NCBI RefSeq assembly: GCF_001514195.1
Contig: NZ_KQ948751.1
Span: 1 to 64,000 of the forward strand
DNA from: Streptomyces griseorubiginosus
Lineage (GTDB): Bacteria; Actinomycetota; Actinomycetes; Streptomycetales; Streptomycetaceae
Direction: 5' to 3'
Length of the DNA: 64,000 nucleotides
Shown here: piece after piece, positions 50,641 to 58,807 of the stretch
Layout of the letters: every line of letters begins with the position of its first letter
Numbering within the stretch: position 1 is the stretch's first letter
Position numbers and translations under genes: made by a program
Notes under the pieces: model-generated
The model's database searches: none
What the model was told of the DNA's origin: nothing
Seen by the model: the letters and a program-made list of their open reading frames with translations, nothing else

Positions 50641-50700
50641 CCAGAACCGCGACGTTTGTGTGCGCCGGCACCTCGGCCGGGCCACACCGCGGAGGAACCC

Positions 50701-50892
50701 GTGCTCGCCACCATCCTGCTCACCATCGCCCTCATCTTCGTCATCGCACTCCTGGCCGCCGCCGGAGCAGCCAAGCTGGCCCGCCTGGACGGTGCCAGCT
50801 ACCCCACCGCCCTGACCCGTGCCGCGATTGCTTTCACCGCCACGCTCACGCTCGCTGCCGCCATCGCCGCCGCCCTCGCGGCCCTCCGATGA
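50701..50892 (+). CDS. small two-span membrane protein
   Basis: A 63-residue protein with two hydrophobic helices (TILLTIALIFVIALLAAAGA and AAIAFTATLTLAAAIAAALA) and a short polar turn. GTG with GGAGG seven bases before. It resembles in size and layout the spread-type protein at 43695 but without sequence identity that I can claim. First gene of the second plus-strand series. Confidence 0.72.
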   Translation: MLATILLTIALIFVIALLAAAGAAKLARLDGASYPTALTRAAIAFTATLTLAAAIAAALAALR

Positions 50893-50959
50893 TTGACGAC
50901 AGCCCTCACGCCCCGCGTACTGCCCAGACTCAGCGACCCCCACCTACTGTTCATCCAAA

Positions 50960-50996
50960 CCGCGCCCCGCCGACCTTGCTGGTCGGCGGGGCGCGG
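50960..50996 (+). terminator. 16-bp perfect hairpin
   Basis: CCGCGCCCCGCCGACC pairs perfectly with GGTCGGCGGGGCGCGG, loop TTGCT. It lies 68 bp after the preceding gene, in front of the degenerate RRQL copy. Confidence 0.75.
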
Positions 50997-51027
50997 TGCG
51001 TCCACGATCTGCTGGAGGAGATCACTC

Positions 51028-51260
51028 GTGCTCATCCCCTGACCGCGCCGCCGGATCGGCCAGCCTCGCCCGCTACGGCCCGGCACCCACTACCCAATCC
51101 AGCCTTGGCGGCTGCCCAGCGCCTGGAGGCAGTGATGGACACCTCGCAGCACCAGGACGTCGACCTGTTCGACGTTGCTTTCTCGAGCCACGATGGCGCC
51201 CCCGGCTGATCCCTCCAGTTACGTCAACGCCGCGGCCGCGCACCGGCTGGCCGCATGACC
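51028..51260 (+). pseudogene. internally deleted copy of leader peptide and RRQL gene
   Basis: GTGCTCATCCC at 51028 copies the leader-peptide start at 46779 but hits TGA at codon 5. ATG 51135 with GGAGG then copies the RRQL N-terminus (MDTSQHQDVDLFDV versus MGAPQHEDIDLVDV). After 20 codons it joins directly to the 3' end of that gene (GCCGCGGCCGCGCACCGGCT, end of the AAAAHRLAA coding region), losing all zinc-finger codons and shifting frame. A duplication with a ~320-bp internal deletion. Confidence 0.78.
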
Positions 51261-51382
51261 TTGCAATCGCGGATCGCCTCTGGCGGCTGCCTGACCCGCC
51301 CGAACTAGCCCCGCTTGTCGGCGGCTGGTCCGGGCGGCGTCCAGGGGAGCCGGACAGCCCGGCCCGTCACCCGGAGGACCTC

Positions 51383-51811
51383 ATGCACCTGAACGACATG
51401 CACGACAGGGCGGCTTCGCTTCTGCTCGCCGCCCGAACCGAACGAGGCGAGCGGCGCCAGCACATGATCGAAGAAGCCCGCCTGTGGATCGACCTCGCCA
51501 CCACCATGCCGGCCGCCCCGCCCGCGCAGGCCGTCCCGGACGGCACCGTGGTGCAGATCCGCACCCGCAGCGGCGCCCTCACCGTCGTCCAGGAACACAC
51601 GGCCTGGGGCGACACCACCCTGTACCCGTGGCAGTGCCTGGGCTGCGGCCACGGCCGCGATCCCCACTACGGCGACGGCGAACCGCGCCGCGACGTGGCC
51701 GTCGAACAGGCCACCCGGCACGCCCGCCGCTGCTGGGCACACCCCGCCCCCGCAACCGAGCCCCTGACCACAGGAGCCGGTCCCGTTGATCTGCAAGGAG
51801 AATCCGCATGA
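51383..51811 (+). CDS. hypothetical protein with zinc-binding Cys/His
   Basis: A 142-residue protein. A helical N-terminus (AASLLLAARTERGERRQHMI) precedes a beta-rich middle (VVQIRTRSGALTVVQEHTAW) and WQCLGCGHGRDPHYG ... ATRHARRCWAH, which gives a C-x2-C...H-x3-C zinc site. No family name known to me. ATG after CGGAGGACC. The stop overlaps the next ATG, so it is coupled to the kinase-like gene. Confidence 0.75.
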   Translation: MHLNDMHDRAASLLLAARTERGERRQHMIEEARLWIDLATTMPAAPPAQAVPDGTVVQIRTRSGALTVVQEHTAWGDTTLYPWQCLGCGHGRDPHYGDGEPRRDVAVEQATRHARRCWAHPAPATEPLTTGAGPVDLQGESA

Positions 51812-52812
51812 AGGCCTTCCGTCTGGACAACGCGCTGCCCCTCGACACGACGATCCCTGACAACGCGCTGGTCTGCCTGATCGGTGCGGCCGGGGCGGGC
51901 AAGTCGACGTGGGCCAGCACCTGGCCCGGCACGCAGGTCCTCGAACTCGACCGGTTCCGGGCCCTGGTCAGCGACGATGCGGGCAAGCAGGAAGCCACCG
52001 ACGACGCCGTGTTCGCACTGCAGGCCGTCCTGGAGGCCCGCCTCGCCCGCGGCCTGATGACGGTCGTCGACGCGACCAACAGCGAGACCGCGGTGAGGGC
52101 CGGCCTCATCGCCACCGCGCGCCGTCACGGTGTGCCCACCGTGGCACTGGTCGTCCCCACCCCGGCGTCCGTGTGCGTCGAACGGCAGGACGGCCGCCCC
52201 GACAACCGCAGCGTGCCCGCGCCGATCGTCCGTGCCCAGCATGCCGCTGTTGTCGACGCTTGGCCCGGCCTGCCCGGCGAGGGCTTCGACCACGTCGTCG
52301 TCGCGGAGAACATCCACCGCCTGGAGCCGCTGCTTCAGCGGCTCAGCGACGCCCGCCGCGCTGACCTCGGCTGGGACGGCTGCCCGGGCCTGGGAGACCT
52401 GCTGCTCGTACGCCGGGTGTTCGGCCCCGAGATCCTGCCGATGTGGTGCTGGCGCGACGGCTCGCAGCTCGCCGACGGCGACCGCGTCGCGGAGATCAGG
52501 CTCGGAGCAGACCGCATCCTCCTCGTCCTGCGCACCGACGTCGACGGGGCGGGCGACGTCGGCTTCGAGGTCCTGGTGGGCTGCCCGGTCGACGACGAAT
52601 GCGACGGGCAGGCGTGGGCGCCGGCCTACAACGTGACCGATCTCCTGCGTGCCCTGACCGGCGCGCTCATGACCGACCCGGACGTGCACTGCACAGTCCA
52701 CGGCGGCACCGGCGACGTTGACCAGGAGGCCGACGACCACGACCTCCAGAGCGACGACCCCGAGGGCCGCGCCGACCTGGAGGAGCAGTACGCGGACGCG
52801 ATCCTCGAGTGA
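51808..52812 (+). CDS. polynucleotide-kinase-like ATPase
   Basis: A 334-residue protein whose first ~190 residues are a P-loop kinase of the T4 Pnk/AAA_33 type: CLIGAAGAGKSTWASTW, ELDRFRALVSDD, MTVVDATNSETAVRAGLIAT, ARRHGVPTVALVV, and the lid Arg-rich R-x-D/N segment. Such domains 5'-phosphorylate nucleic acids or small molecules. The C-terminal ~140 residues are acidic and unassigned. ATG with AAGGAG, overlapping the preceding gene by four bases. Confidence 0.8.
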   Translation: MKAFRLDNALPLDTTIPDNALVCLIGAAGAGKSTWASTWPGTQVLELDRFRALVSDDAGKQEATDDAVFALQAVLEARLARGLMTVVDATNSETAVRAGLIATARRHGVPTVALVVPTPASVCVERQDGRPDNRSVPAPIVRAQHAAVVDAWPGLPGEGFDHVVVAENIHRLEPLLQRLSDARRADLGWDGCPGLGDLLLVRRVFGPEILPMWCWRDGSQLADGDRVAEIRLGADRILLVLRTDVDGAGDVGFEVLVGCPVDDECDGQAWAPAYNVTDLLRALTGALMTDPDVHCTVHGGTGDVDQEADDHDLQSDDPEGRADLEEQYADAILE

Positions 52813-52856
52813 ACCAGCCCCCCCCGCCCCGCGCCCCCTCAAGGAGGAGCGTCGTC

Positions 52857-53318
52857 ATGACCACCACAGTCCCGGGCGTCAGCGAGGACACCAACCTGGA
52901 CGCCGCCTGCACCACCGTCGCGGCGGAGGTCCCCCGCACCGACGGCAAAGCGTCGCTGCTGCTGGCGTTCAACGGCGTCGTTCTCGCCGGACTCACCGGG
53001 GCCGCTAACACGGGCCTGCCGGCCGTCACCACGGTGGTGGGCGCGGCCACCGTGCTCACCCTGGGGGCGGCGGCCGTCCTGCTGCTGTTAGTGGTCCGCC
53101 CCCGCCTGCAAGGCACCGACCGCGCCAGCTTCCCGTACTGGGCAAGCCTGGACGACGACACCATCCGCACGAGCATGCGCGCCGATGCCCGCCCCGCCCG
53201 CATCCGCGGCCTGTCCGGCATCGCCCTGCGCAAGCACCGGCAGTTGAAGCGCGCGGTCGACCTCAGCCTGGCCGCGCTCGCCCTCCTGCTCATCGCCGCC
53301 GCCAGCGCCCTGATCTGA
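52857..53318 (+). CDS. Pycsar-effector-like (DUF5706-type) membrane protein
   Basis: A 153-residue protein. After a short polar start it has RTDGKASLLLAFNGVVLAGL (helix ~31-50), a second helix ~57-80, a basic soluble loop with GLSGIALRKHRQLKRAVD, and a third helix ~133-153. The K(A)xxLLxxNG start and the ILSxIxxxKxxxL segment before the last helix are the pattern of Pycsar system transmembrane effectors (DUF5706), which disrupt the membrane when a cyclic nucleotide binds. No cyclase of the Pycsar type adjoins, but a GGDEF protein lies two genes on. ATG with AAGGAGGAG. Confidence 0.7.
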   Translation: MTTTVPGVSEDTNLDAACTTVAAEVPRTDGKASLLLAFNGVVLAGLTGAANTGLPAVTTVVGAATVLTLGAAAVLLLLVVRPRLQGTDRASFPYWASLDDDTIRTSMRADARPARIRGLSGIALRKHRQLKRAVDLSLAALALLLIAAASALI

Positions 53319-53330
53319 CGGTCCCGCGTC

Positions 53331-53362
53331 CCCTCCCGCCCCGGCTGCTCGCCGACCCGGGG
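53331..53362 (+). terminator. hairpin after Pycsar-like gene
   Basis: CTCCCGCCCCGG pairs with CCGGGGCGGGAG (12 bp), larger loop. The recurrent ACCGGACAGCCCGGCCCG motif follows at 53380. Confidence 0.65.
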
Positions 53363-53423
53363 CGGGAGCGGGCGCGGGACCGGACAGCCCGGCCCGGCAC
53401 CCCCGGAGAAAGAGAGGTTCGAC

Positions 53424-53936
53424 ATGCACGACACCCTCACCGCGGCGCCCCGCCCCTACGACGCGGACTCGCCGCTGGCCCACCTGCTCGACATGGTGCA
53501 GGCCGTCGGCCAGCCGACCGAGGACGAACAGCGCGACGACGCTGTCACGGCCGCCGCCCACCACGTCTACAACGCCTACCCGGACACCCTCGCCAAGGTC
53601 CTGTACGCCATGGACTGGATCGGTCACCCGGCCCTGCACTCCCCCGGCTTCGCCTTCGAGCCGGCCGCGACCGCGTGGCTGGACGGCGGGCTGTGGCTGC
53701 ACCACACCCTGCGCCTGAGCGAGGCCGACGGCGCCGTTGACGTCCTCACGCTGATCGTGCCGTGCACCTGCGGCCGCGGCTACACCGACATCGTCCTGGA
53801 CTGCGAGGACATGCTGATCGAGATCCTCGCCGTACTCCGGCCCACCCACGGCAAGTCCGTGCACGACGACCGCCATGGTGACTGCCGCACTGTGCGGCCG
53901 GTCGCCCCGCTGGGCAGGCCGCTCGCGGTCGTCTGA
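53424..53936 (+). CDS. hypothetical plasmid protein
   Basis: A 170-residue acidic protein. Helices occur in the first half (DDAVTAAAHHVYNAYPDTLA) and a beta-rich second half contains VPCTCGRGYTDIVLDCEDML, with Cys-x-Cys and a later Cys that could bind metal. No family recognised. ATG after AGAGAGG. It lies between the Pycsar-like and GGDEF genes on the same strand. Confidence 0.72.
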   Translation: MHDTLTAAPRPYDADSPLAHLLDMVQAVGQPTEDEQRDDAVTAAAHHVYNAYPDTLAKVLYAMDWIGHPALHSPGFAFEPAATAWLDGGLWLHHTLRLSEADGAVDVLTLIVPCTCGRGYTDIVLDCEDMLIEILAVLRPTHGKSVHDDRHGDCRTVRPVAPLGRPLAVV

Positions 53937-54071
53937 GCCTGGAGGCGCCCGCAGCATCGGCAAGATTTGGGCGCACGGCCGCCCCCAGGCCGCCGACACC
54001 ACGCGGACGCCGGCGGCCTTCAGCATGCCGCACCGGCCCCCGCCGACCGGCACCACACCCACTCGAACAGC

Positions 54072-54118
54072 AAAGAGGCGCACCCCCTACGCCTGGACAG
54101 CCCGGGGTGCGCCTCTTT
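54072..54118 (+). terminator. long hairpin upstream of GGDEF gene
   Basis: AAAGAGGCGCACCCC pairs perfectly with GGGGTGCGCCTCTTT (15 bp), 17-base loop, followed by CCTTTG. It sits 39 bp before the GGDEF start and so may act as a terminator or attenuator. Confidence 0.75.
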
Positions 54119-54156
54119 CCTTTGTCCGCCCGCACGGGCGGGAGGAGGCCTTCATC

Positions 54157-54828
54157 ATGCCCAAAATCGGCGCCTTAGGTCAGCCGACCCGCGCACTTCT
54201 CGTCACCGCGGCCGCCGTGCCGCTGACCGGCTGGACGGTGCACGCCCTTGCGCTGCACCGCCAGCTCGCCGCCGCCCGCCGCGACCCGCTCACCGGCCTG
54301 TGGGGCCGTGACGGCTACACCACCCGGGCCACCACACTGACCGCCCGTCACACGACGGCCGCGATGGTGCTCTTGGTCGACGTCGACCACTTCAAGCAGA
54401 TCAACGACCGCTTCGGACACCCGGCCGGCGACCGAGTCCTGGTCGCGACCGCGGCCCGGCTGACCGCGTGGGCGGGCAGCCACGGCGTGGTCGGCCGGCT
54501 CGGAGGAGACGAATTCGCGCTCGCGGTACGGATCGGTGCCGCGCACCGACGGCTGCGCCTGGACCAGCTCGCCGCCGCACTCGCCGAACCCGTCGACACC
54601 GGCGACGGCCGCCTGGTCGACGTCACCGTCTCGATCGGCGCCGCCACCCCCGACGCCATCGGCACCACCGACCTGCCGACGCTGCTGCGGGCCGCCGATG
54701 CCGCCATGTACGCGGGTAAGCACACCGGCACCGCCGTCCTCGCCGACCGCTCCCACGCCGCCGCGGACTCCATCAACGGGCGCCGCGCCGGCCGCCCCGG
54801 CACCACGCCCCTCGGAGCGACCGCATGA
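54157..54828 (+). CDS. GGDEF-domain diguanylate cyclase
   Basis: A 223-residue protein: one N-terminal transmembrane helix (LLVTAAAVPLTGWTVHAL), then a complete GGDEF domain with DPLTGLWGRDG, LLVDVDHFKQINDRFGHPAG and intact GRLGGDEFALAV (116-120). The RxxD product-inhibition site five residues before GGDEF is absent. No sensory domain other than the helix. It should make cyclic di-GMP (or another cyclic dinucleotide) constitutively. ATG with GGGAGGAGG. Overlaps the ASCH-like gene by four bases. Confidence 0.92.
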   Translation: MPKIGALGQPTRALLVTAAAVPLTGWTVHALALHRQLAAARRDPLTGLWGRDGYTTRATTLTARHTTAAMVLLVDVDHFKQINDRFGHPAGDRVLVATAARLTAWAGSHGVVGRLGGDEFALAVRIGAAHRRLRLDQLAAALAEPVDTGDGRLVDVTVSIGAATPDAIGTTDLPTLLRAADAAMYAGKHTGTAVLADRSHAAADSINGRRAGRPGTTPLGATA

Positions 54829-55292
54829 CCGCCACCCTGTACGCCCCGGACTGGATCCGCGGCATCACCATCAAGCAGCCGTGGACCGCGTGCATCGTCC
54901 ACGGCGACAAGCGCATCGAGAACCGGCCCAAGGCGTGGGCGCCGGGCTGGCGCCTGCTGCACGCCGGCGCCAAATCCGGCCTGGACCGGCACGCGCTGCG
55001 CGACCCGCTCGTGGCCCGCACGATCCGCGGCCACCAGCTGCACTTCAGCGCCGTCCTCGCCGTCGCCCGCATCACCGGCTCCCACCACAGCACCACCGAC
55101 ACCGACGGCCCGTGCTCCCCGTGGGCGCAGCCCGGCGCCTTTCACGTGCAGCTCGACGACGTCCACGAACTGCCACTGCCCGTGCCCTGCCGCGGCGCCC
55201 TCGGACCGTGGCGCGTCCCGCTCGACGTGTTCGAGCAGGTCCTGACCCAACTCCCCCACCTCAGCGAGCTGTTCCCGGAGGCCACCTCATGA
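54825..55292 (+). CDS. ASCH-like domain protein
   Basis: A 155-residue protein with IRGITIKQPWTACIVHGDKR then IENRPKAWAPGW. This is the I-x-Q-PW...G-K-x-I-E-x-R signature of ASCH/PUA-like domains, followed by LLHAGAKSGLDRHA and a WRVPLDV C-terminus. Such domains bind RNA or modified bases. Phage and plasmid versions of this length are common. ATG overlaps the GGDEF stop, and the stop overlaps the whiB ATG. Confidence 0.8.
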   Translation: MTATLYAPDWIRGITIKQPWTACIVHGDKRIENRPKAWAPGWRLLHAGAKSGLDRHALRDPLVARTIRGHQLHFSAVLAVARITGSHHSTTDTDGPCSPWAQPGAFHVQLDDVHELPLPVPCRGALGPWRVPLDVFEQVLTQLPHLSELFPEATS

Positions 55293-55807
55293 CCCGCTCT
55301 CGCATGGGCGTCGCCCACTCCACCGATCACGGCACACCGGACCCGCGGTTCCCCCAGCCGCAGAGCCCCACCCCCACCCGCTGCCAGAGGGAGCCGCAGC
55401 TGTTCGACCGTGACTACGGGGACTGCCGCAAGGAGGAAGAACTGGCCAAGGCCCGGCGCGCCTGCTCCGGCTGCCCCCTCGTCACCGACTGCCTGAAGTG
55501 GGCCCTCGTCAACGAGGACCTCACCCGGGTGGGGATTTTCGCGGGCACCACACCCCACCAGCGCAAGCAACTGCGCAAGCGGCTGATCGACCGCCTCGGA
55601 CCGGACTGGATCGACGTCCTCGCCGACCAGGACCAGGCCCGCCGCGAGCGGGCCGCCGCCGCCCGCCACACCCCGCTGACCGTGAACCAGGCCCGCATCA
55701 TTCGGATGGACCGCGAGGTCAACGGGCCGATGCCGACCGGCCGACTGCTCACCCCCGCGGCACAGCAGCGCAACCGCGACCGGCTCGTGCACGCCCTGTC
55801 GGCATAG
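55289..55807 (+). CDS. WhiB-family iron-sulfur regulator
   Basis: A 172-residue WhiB-like protein. Cluster ligands are C32, C59, C62 and C68 (RCQREP ... ARRACSGCPLVTDCLKWAL), followed by the G-I-F-A-G-T-T turn in place of the usual GVWGG and a basic RKQLRKRL segment. Longer than typical (80-130 aa) because of a C-terminal Arg-rich extension with HTH-like ARIIRMDREVNG. WhiB proteins bind sigma factor and respond to redox or NO. Coupled to the preceding gene by ATGA. Confidence 0.92.
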   Translation: MTRSRMGVAHSTDHGTPDPRFPQPQSPTPTRCQREPQLFDRDYGDCRKEEELAKARRACSGCPLVTDCLKWALVNEDLTRVGIFAGTTPHQRKQLRKRLIDRLGPDWIDVLADQDQARRERAAAARHTPLTVNQARIIRMDREVNGPMPTGRLLTPAAQQRNRDRLVHALSA

Positions 55808-55811
55808 CACG

Positions 55812-56294
55812 GTGCCCATCCGACCCGAGAACGTCCACCGCTACCCGCCCGACTGGCCGCAGATCTCCCTGGCCATCAAGAAGCGGGCCGGGTGGCGGTG
55901 CGAGTGCGAGGGCGAATGCGGCCGCGGCACCCACCCCGGCCGCTGCCCCAACCATCACGGCGCTCCGGCGTACGGCACCGGCAGCACCGTCTGCCTCACC
56001 ACCGCCCACCTCGATCACACCCCCGAAAACTGCCACCCCGAGAATCTGCGCGCCATGTGCCAGGGCTGCCACCTGCACTACGACGCCGGACACCACGCCG
56101 TCACCCGCGCCACGACCCGCGCCCGGGCCCTCACCGAGGCCGGGCAGCTCACCGTCGACGTCGGCGCGGCCGCCACCCCGGTCATGCCGCCCACCCGCCG
56201 GCAGACCCCGCCCACCGACCCGACCCCCGCGGCCCCGGGCACCGAACAGCTCCTCCTGAACCTGCCCGCGCCCTGTGAAGGGATCCACCCATGA
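55812..56294 (+). CDS. HNH endonuclease-like protein
   Basis: A 160-residue protein. WRCECEGECGRGTHPGRC supplies metal-binding Cys, and TAHLDHTPENCHPENLRAMC then QGCHLHYD is an HNH (beta-beta-alpha metal) motif with DH, N and H in place. The C-terminal 50 residues are Pro-rich and end in EQLLLNLPAP, possibly a clamp-binding peptide for the DnaN made by the next gene (inference). GTG start; overlaps dnaN by four bases. Confidence 0.83.
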   Translation: MPIRPENVHRYPPDWPQISLAIKKRAGWRCECEGECGRGTHPGRCPNHHGAPAYGTGSTVCLTTAHLDHTPENCHPENLRAMCQGCHLHYDAGHHAVTRATTRARALTEAGQLTVDVGAAATPVMPPTRRQTPPTDPTPAAPGTEQLLLNLPAPCEGIHP

Positions 56295-57409
56295 AGCTCA
56301 CCATCGACCAGAGCCACCTCGCGGCCGCCATCGGCTACGCCGCCCGCAGCCTCCCCGCCCGGCCACCCGCCCCCGTCCTGGCCGGCGTCCTCCTGGACGC
56401 ACTGGACGACCGGCTGCGCGTCAGCGCCTTCGACTACGAGGTATCCGCCGACACCAACTGCCCCGCCACCGTCACCGAGAACGGCCGCGCCCTGATCTCC
56501 GGCCGGCTGCTGTCCGACATCGTGGCCACCGTCCGCGGCGACGTGCACCTCGAACTCACCGGCAGCCGCATGCTGCTGCGCGCCGGCTCGGCCCGCTTCA
56601 CCCTGCCGACCCTGCCTCTGGAGGAATACCCGGCCTTGCCCGAGCCCAGCGCCACCACCGGCACCCTCGCCGGAGCCGACCTCGCGGAAGCGGTCACCCA
56701 AGTCGCCTGCGCGGTCGGCAAGGACGACACCCTGCCGCTGCTCACCGGCATCGGCCTGCGCCACGACAACACGGCGGGCGCCCTCACCCTGTACGCCACC
56801 GACCGCTACCGGTTCGCCGTTCGCACCCTGACGTGGAAGGACGCCGACCTGCCCGACGGCACCGCCGTGGTGCCCACCAAAGCCCTCCTCGACGCCGCCA
56901 AAGCCGTCGCCGACGACACCACCGTCGACCTCGCCCTGCCCACCGCGAGCTCCGGCCTGTTCACGGTGCGCGGCACAGGCCACACCAACACCATCCGCGC
57001 CATGGAGGGCGAACTCCCCAAGTACGAGGCTCTCTTCCCCACGGAGTTCGAGCACCAGGCCACGGTGGAGGTCGCGGCGCTCAAGGCGGCCGCACAGCGC
57101 GTCGCCCTGGTCTCCGCCAAGAAGGAATCGCCGATCAAGCTCACCTTCACGGCCGACGACACCCTCGTGCTGGAGGGCGGCACGAGCGACGACGCCCAAG
57201 CCGTCGACAACGTCGACACCAGCCTCGAAGGCGGCGAGCTGAGCATCGCCTTCAACCCGGCCTTCCTCATCGACGGCCTCACCGCCCTGAACACCGACCG
57301 CGTCCAGTTCCAGTTCACCACCGCCACCAAGCCCGCCGTCCTGCGCGGCCACAACACCGACGGCCAGGCATTGCGCTACCTCCTCATGCCGATCCGCCTC
57401 ACCGGCTGA
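56291..57409 (+). CDS. dnaN: DNA polymerase III sliding clamp (beta subunit)
   Basis: A 372-residue beta clamp with three repeated domains. MKLTIDQSHLAAAIGYAARS and LPARPPAPVLAGVLLDA match the start of actinobacterial DnaN. GTLAGADLAEAVTQVACAVG opens domain 2, and the C-terminus LRYLLMPIRLTG matches the usual MPMRL ending. A full-length plasmid-borne clamp in addition to the host gene would support replication of the element or alter host replication. Coupled to the HNH gene by ATGA. Confidence 0.95.
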   Translation: MKLTIDQSHLAAAIGYAARSLPARPPAPVLAGVLLDALDDRLRVSAFDYEVSADTNCPATVTENGRALISGRLLSDIVATVRGDVHLELTGSRMLLRAGSARFTLPTLPLEEYPALPEPSATTGTLAGADLAEAVTQVACAVGKDDTLPLLTGIGLRHDNTAGALTLYATDRYRFAVRTLTWKDADLPDGTAVVPTKALLDAAKAVADDTTVDLALPTASSGLFTVRGTGHTNTIRAMEGELPKYEALFPTEFEHQATVEVAALKAAAQRVALVSAKKESPIKLTFTADDTLVLEGGTSDDAQAVDNVDTSLEGGELSIAFNPAFLIDGLTALNTDRVQFQFTTATKPAVLRGHNTDGQALRYLLMPIRLTG

Positions 57410-57431
57410 CCCGCGCACACCCACCCCTGAC

Positions 57432-57470
57432 CTGCGGGGCGGCCGTCGACATGCTCCGGCCGCCCCGCAG
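57432..57470 (+). terminator. hairpin after dnaN
   Basis: CTGCGGGGCGGCCG pairs perfectly with CGGCCGCCCCGCAG (14 bp, 11-base loop). Confidence 0.75.
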
Positions 57471-57503
57471 CACCACCACCTCGAAGCAACCCGAAGAGGA
57501 CCC

Positions 57504-58076
57504 GTGACCGCCACCCCTGACACCAGCCAGCCCACCGCACACGCCTGGCTCGCCGCCGCCGAAGCCGCCCACCAGGAACAGCAGAACGACACCGCCGCCC
57601 AAGGACTGGAGCGCGCCCGCCGCCACGCCGACCTGATCAACGCCCGCCTCGCCGACCTCGGCATCACCCCGATCGAAGCCGCCCGCGTCGACGACCGCGG
57701 ACACCTGCGGCAAGCCCGGCTCACCCAGCCCGAATACGAGCCGCACACCTACTACGAGGTGCGCGCGGCCTGGAGCGAGAACGACAAGCAGGTCGAACTC
57801 CACACCGCCGACTGGGAGGACAACAGCCCCACGTTCGGCCGTGTCCGGCTGCTGAACTCACTCGCCGACGTCGCCGCCGCCCGCCGCGAGACACCCACCC
57901 TCCCCACCCCGCGCCGCAACTACCACCAAGAGGCGATCCGCGCGATCGACAGCCTCAACGTCGACCATCTCAATAACCCCGGCGCCGAAGCGGTCGCGAC
58001 CGCCATCCACGGCGCCACCGCAGCCCTGCTGCACCTGGCCGACACCATCGCCCGCGAACAGGAGCCCGTACGGTGA
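57504..58076 (+). CDS. hypothetical plasmid protein
   Basis: A 190-residue protein. N-terminal helices (AWLAAAEAAHQEQQNDTAAQ, LERARRHADLINARLADLGI) resemble a coiled hairpin. The middle is beta-rich (YYEVRAAWSENDKQVELHTA) and the last third helical. No family recognised. GTG with AAGAGGAC upstream. The stop overlaps the GTG of the next gene. Confidence 0.72.
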   Translation: MTATPDTSQPTAHAWLAAAEAAHQEQQNDTAAQGLERARRHADLINARLADLGITPIEAARVDDRGHLRQARLTQPEYEPHTYYEVRAAWSENDKQVELHTADWEDNSPTFGRVRLLNSLADVAAARRETPTLPTPRRNYHQEAIRAIDSLNVDHLNNPGAEAVATAIHGATAALLHLADTIAREQEPVR

Positions 58077-58618
58077 AGCGCACCCCCTTCTTCCGCCGCT
58101 GCGGCACCGCGGCCGGCCCCCTCGCCCCCGAGGACCAGGCCGTCGTCGACGCGTTCCGCGCCCTGCTCAACGCCCGCAACAACCCGCAGCCCTGGACACC
58201 CGGCAGCGGCCAGGACGTCGCCGTACGGGTGGGCCCGTTCATCGAACGCGCCCACCCCCGCCCCGGCGACGACCACGACCCCGACCTGATCGCCGTCTCC
58301 CTGGTCCACCCCGACACTCCTCACGCCGCCGCCTACCTGCACGGCCACCAGCTCGGCTACACCGGCAGGGGCTGGCTGCGCTGCGAGACGACCACCATCC
58401 TCGGCATCTGGCAGCCCGCCTACGCGATGCTCACCCACGCCGCCGCGAATTTCCGCCTTCCCGACGACGTCGGCATGGCCCCCGCCCACTACGGCGTCCA
58501 CGTCGAAGCCCGCCGCAGCGACAACACCGGCCACGTCGTGCTGCGTCTCGGCCCCAGTTCACGGAGTGCAACCAAGCAACGCTCCATCACCGTTCCGCCG
58601 AGAAGCCCTCGGTCCTAG
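58073..58618 (+). CDS. hypothetical plasmid protein
   Basis: A 181-residue protein. Residues ~20-165 form an alpha/beta domain (AVVDAFRALLNARNNPQPWT, LIAVSLVHPDTPHAAAYLHG). The last ~22 residues (SSRSATKQRSITVPPRSP) look unrelated and may come from a frameshift or junction near 58555. GTG overlaps the preceding stop. It closes the plus-strand series, 55 bp before a strong terminator. Confidence 0.7.
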   Translation: MKRTPFFRRCGTAAGPLAPEDQAVVDAFRALLNARNNPQPWTPGSGQDVAVRVGPFIERAHPRPGDDHDPDLIAVSLVHPDTPHAAAYLHGHQLGYTGRGWLRCETTTILGIWQPAYAMLTHAAANFRLPDDVGMAPAHYGVHVEARRSDNTGHVVLRLGPSSRSATKQRSITVPPRSPRS

Positions 58619-58672
58619 GTGACGGCACCCGCGCACCGAGTAGCTTGAGACCTGAAGCGCCAAGGACGACGT

Positions 58673-58711
58673 AGGCTCGTGCATCCCATTAATCATGGGA
58701 TGCACGAGCCT
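58673..58711. terminator. 17-bp perfect bidirectional terminator
   Basis: AGGCTCGTGCATCCCAT pairs perfectly with ATGGGATGCACGAGCCT, loop TAATC, followed by TTTT. It ends the 50.7-58.6 kb gene series. The following gap to 59085 holds one parS-like site and otherwise no gene. Confidence 0.9.
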
Positions 58712-58807
58712 TTTTGCGTTCCAGGACCAGCCGCTGCCCCTGTTTGAAGGCTTGCGCTGAGTCGTCGTGGCCTTGGTCGGCTTGGCCCGTCTGCAGGGTC
58801 TGGGTCG

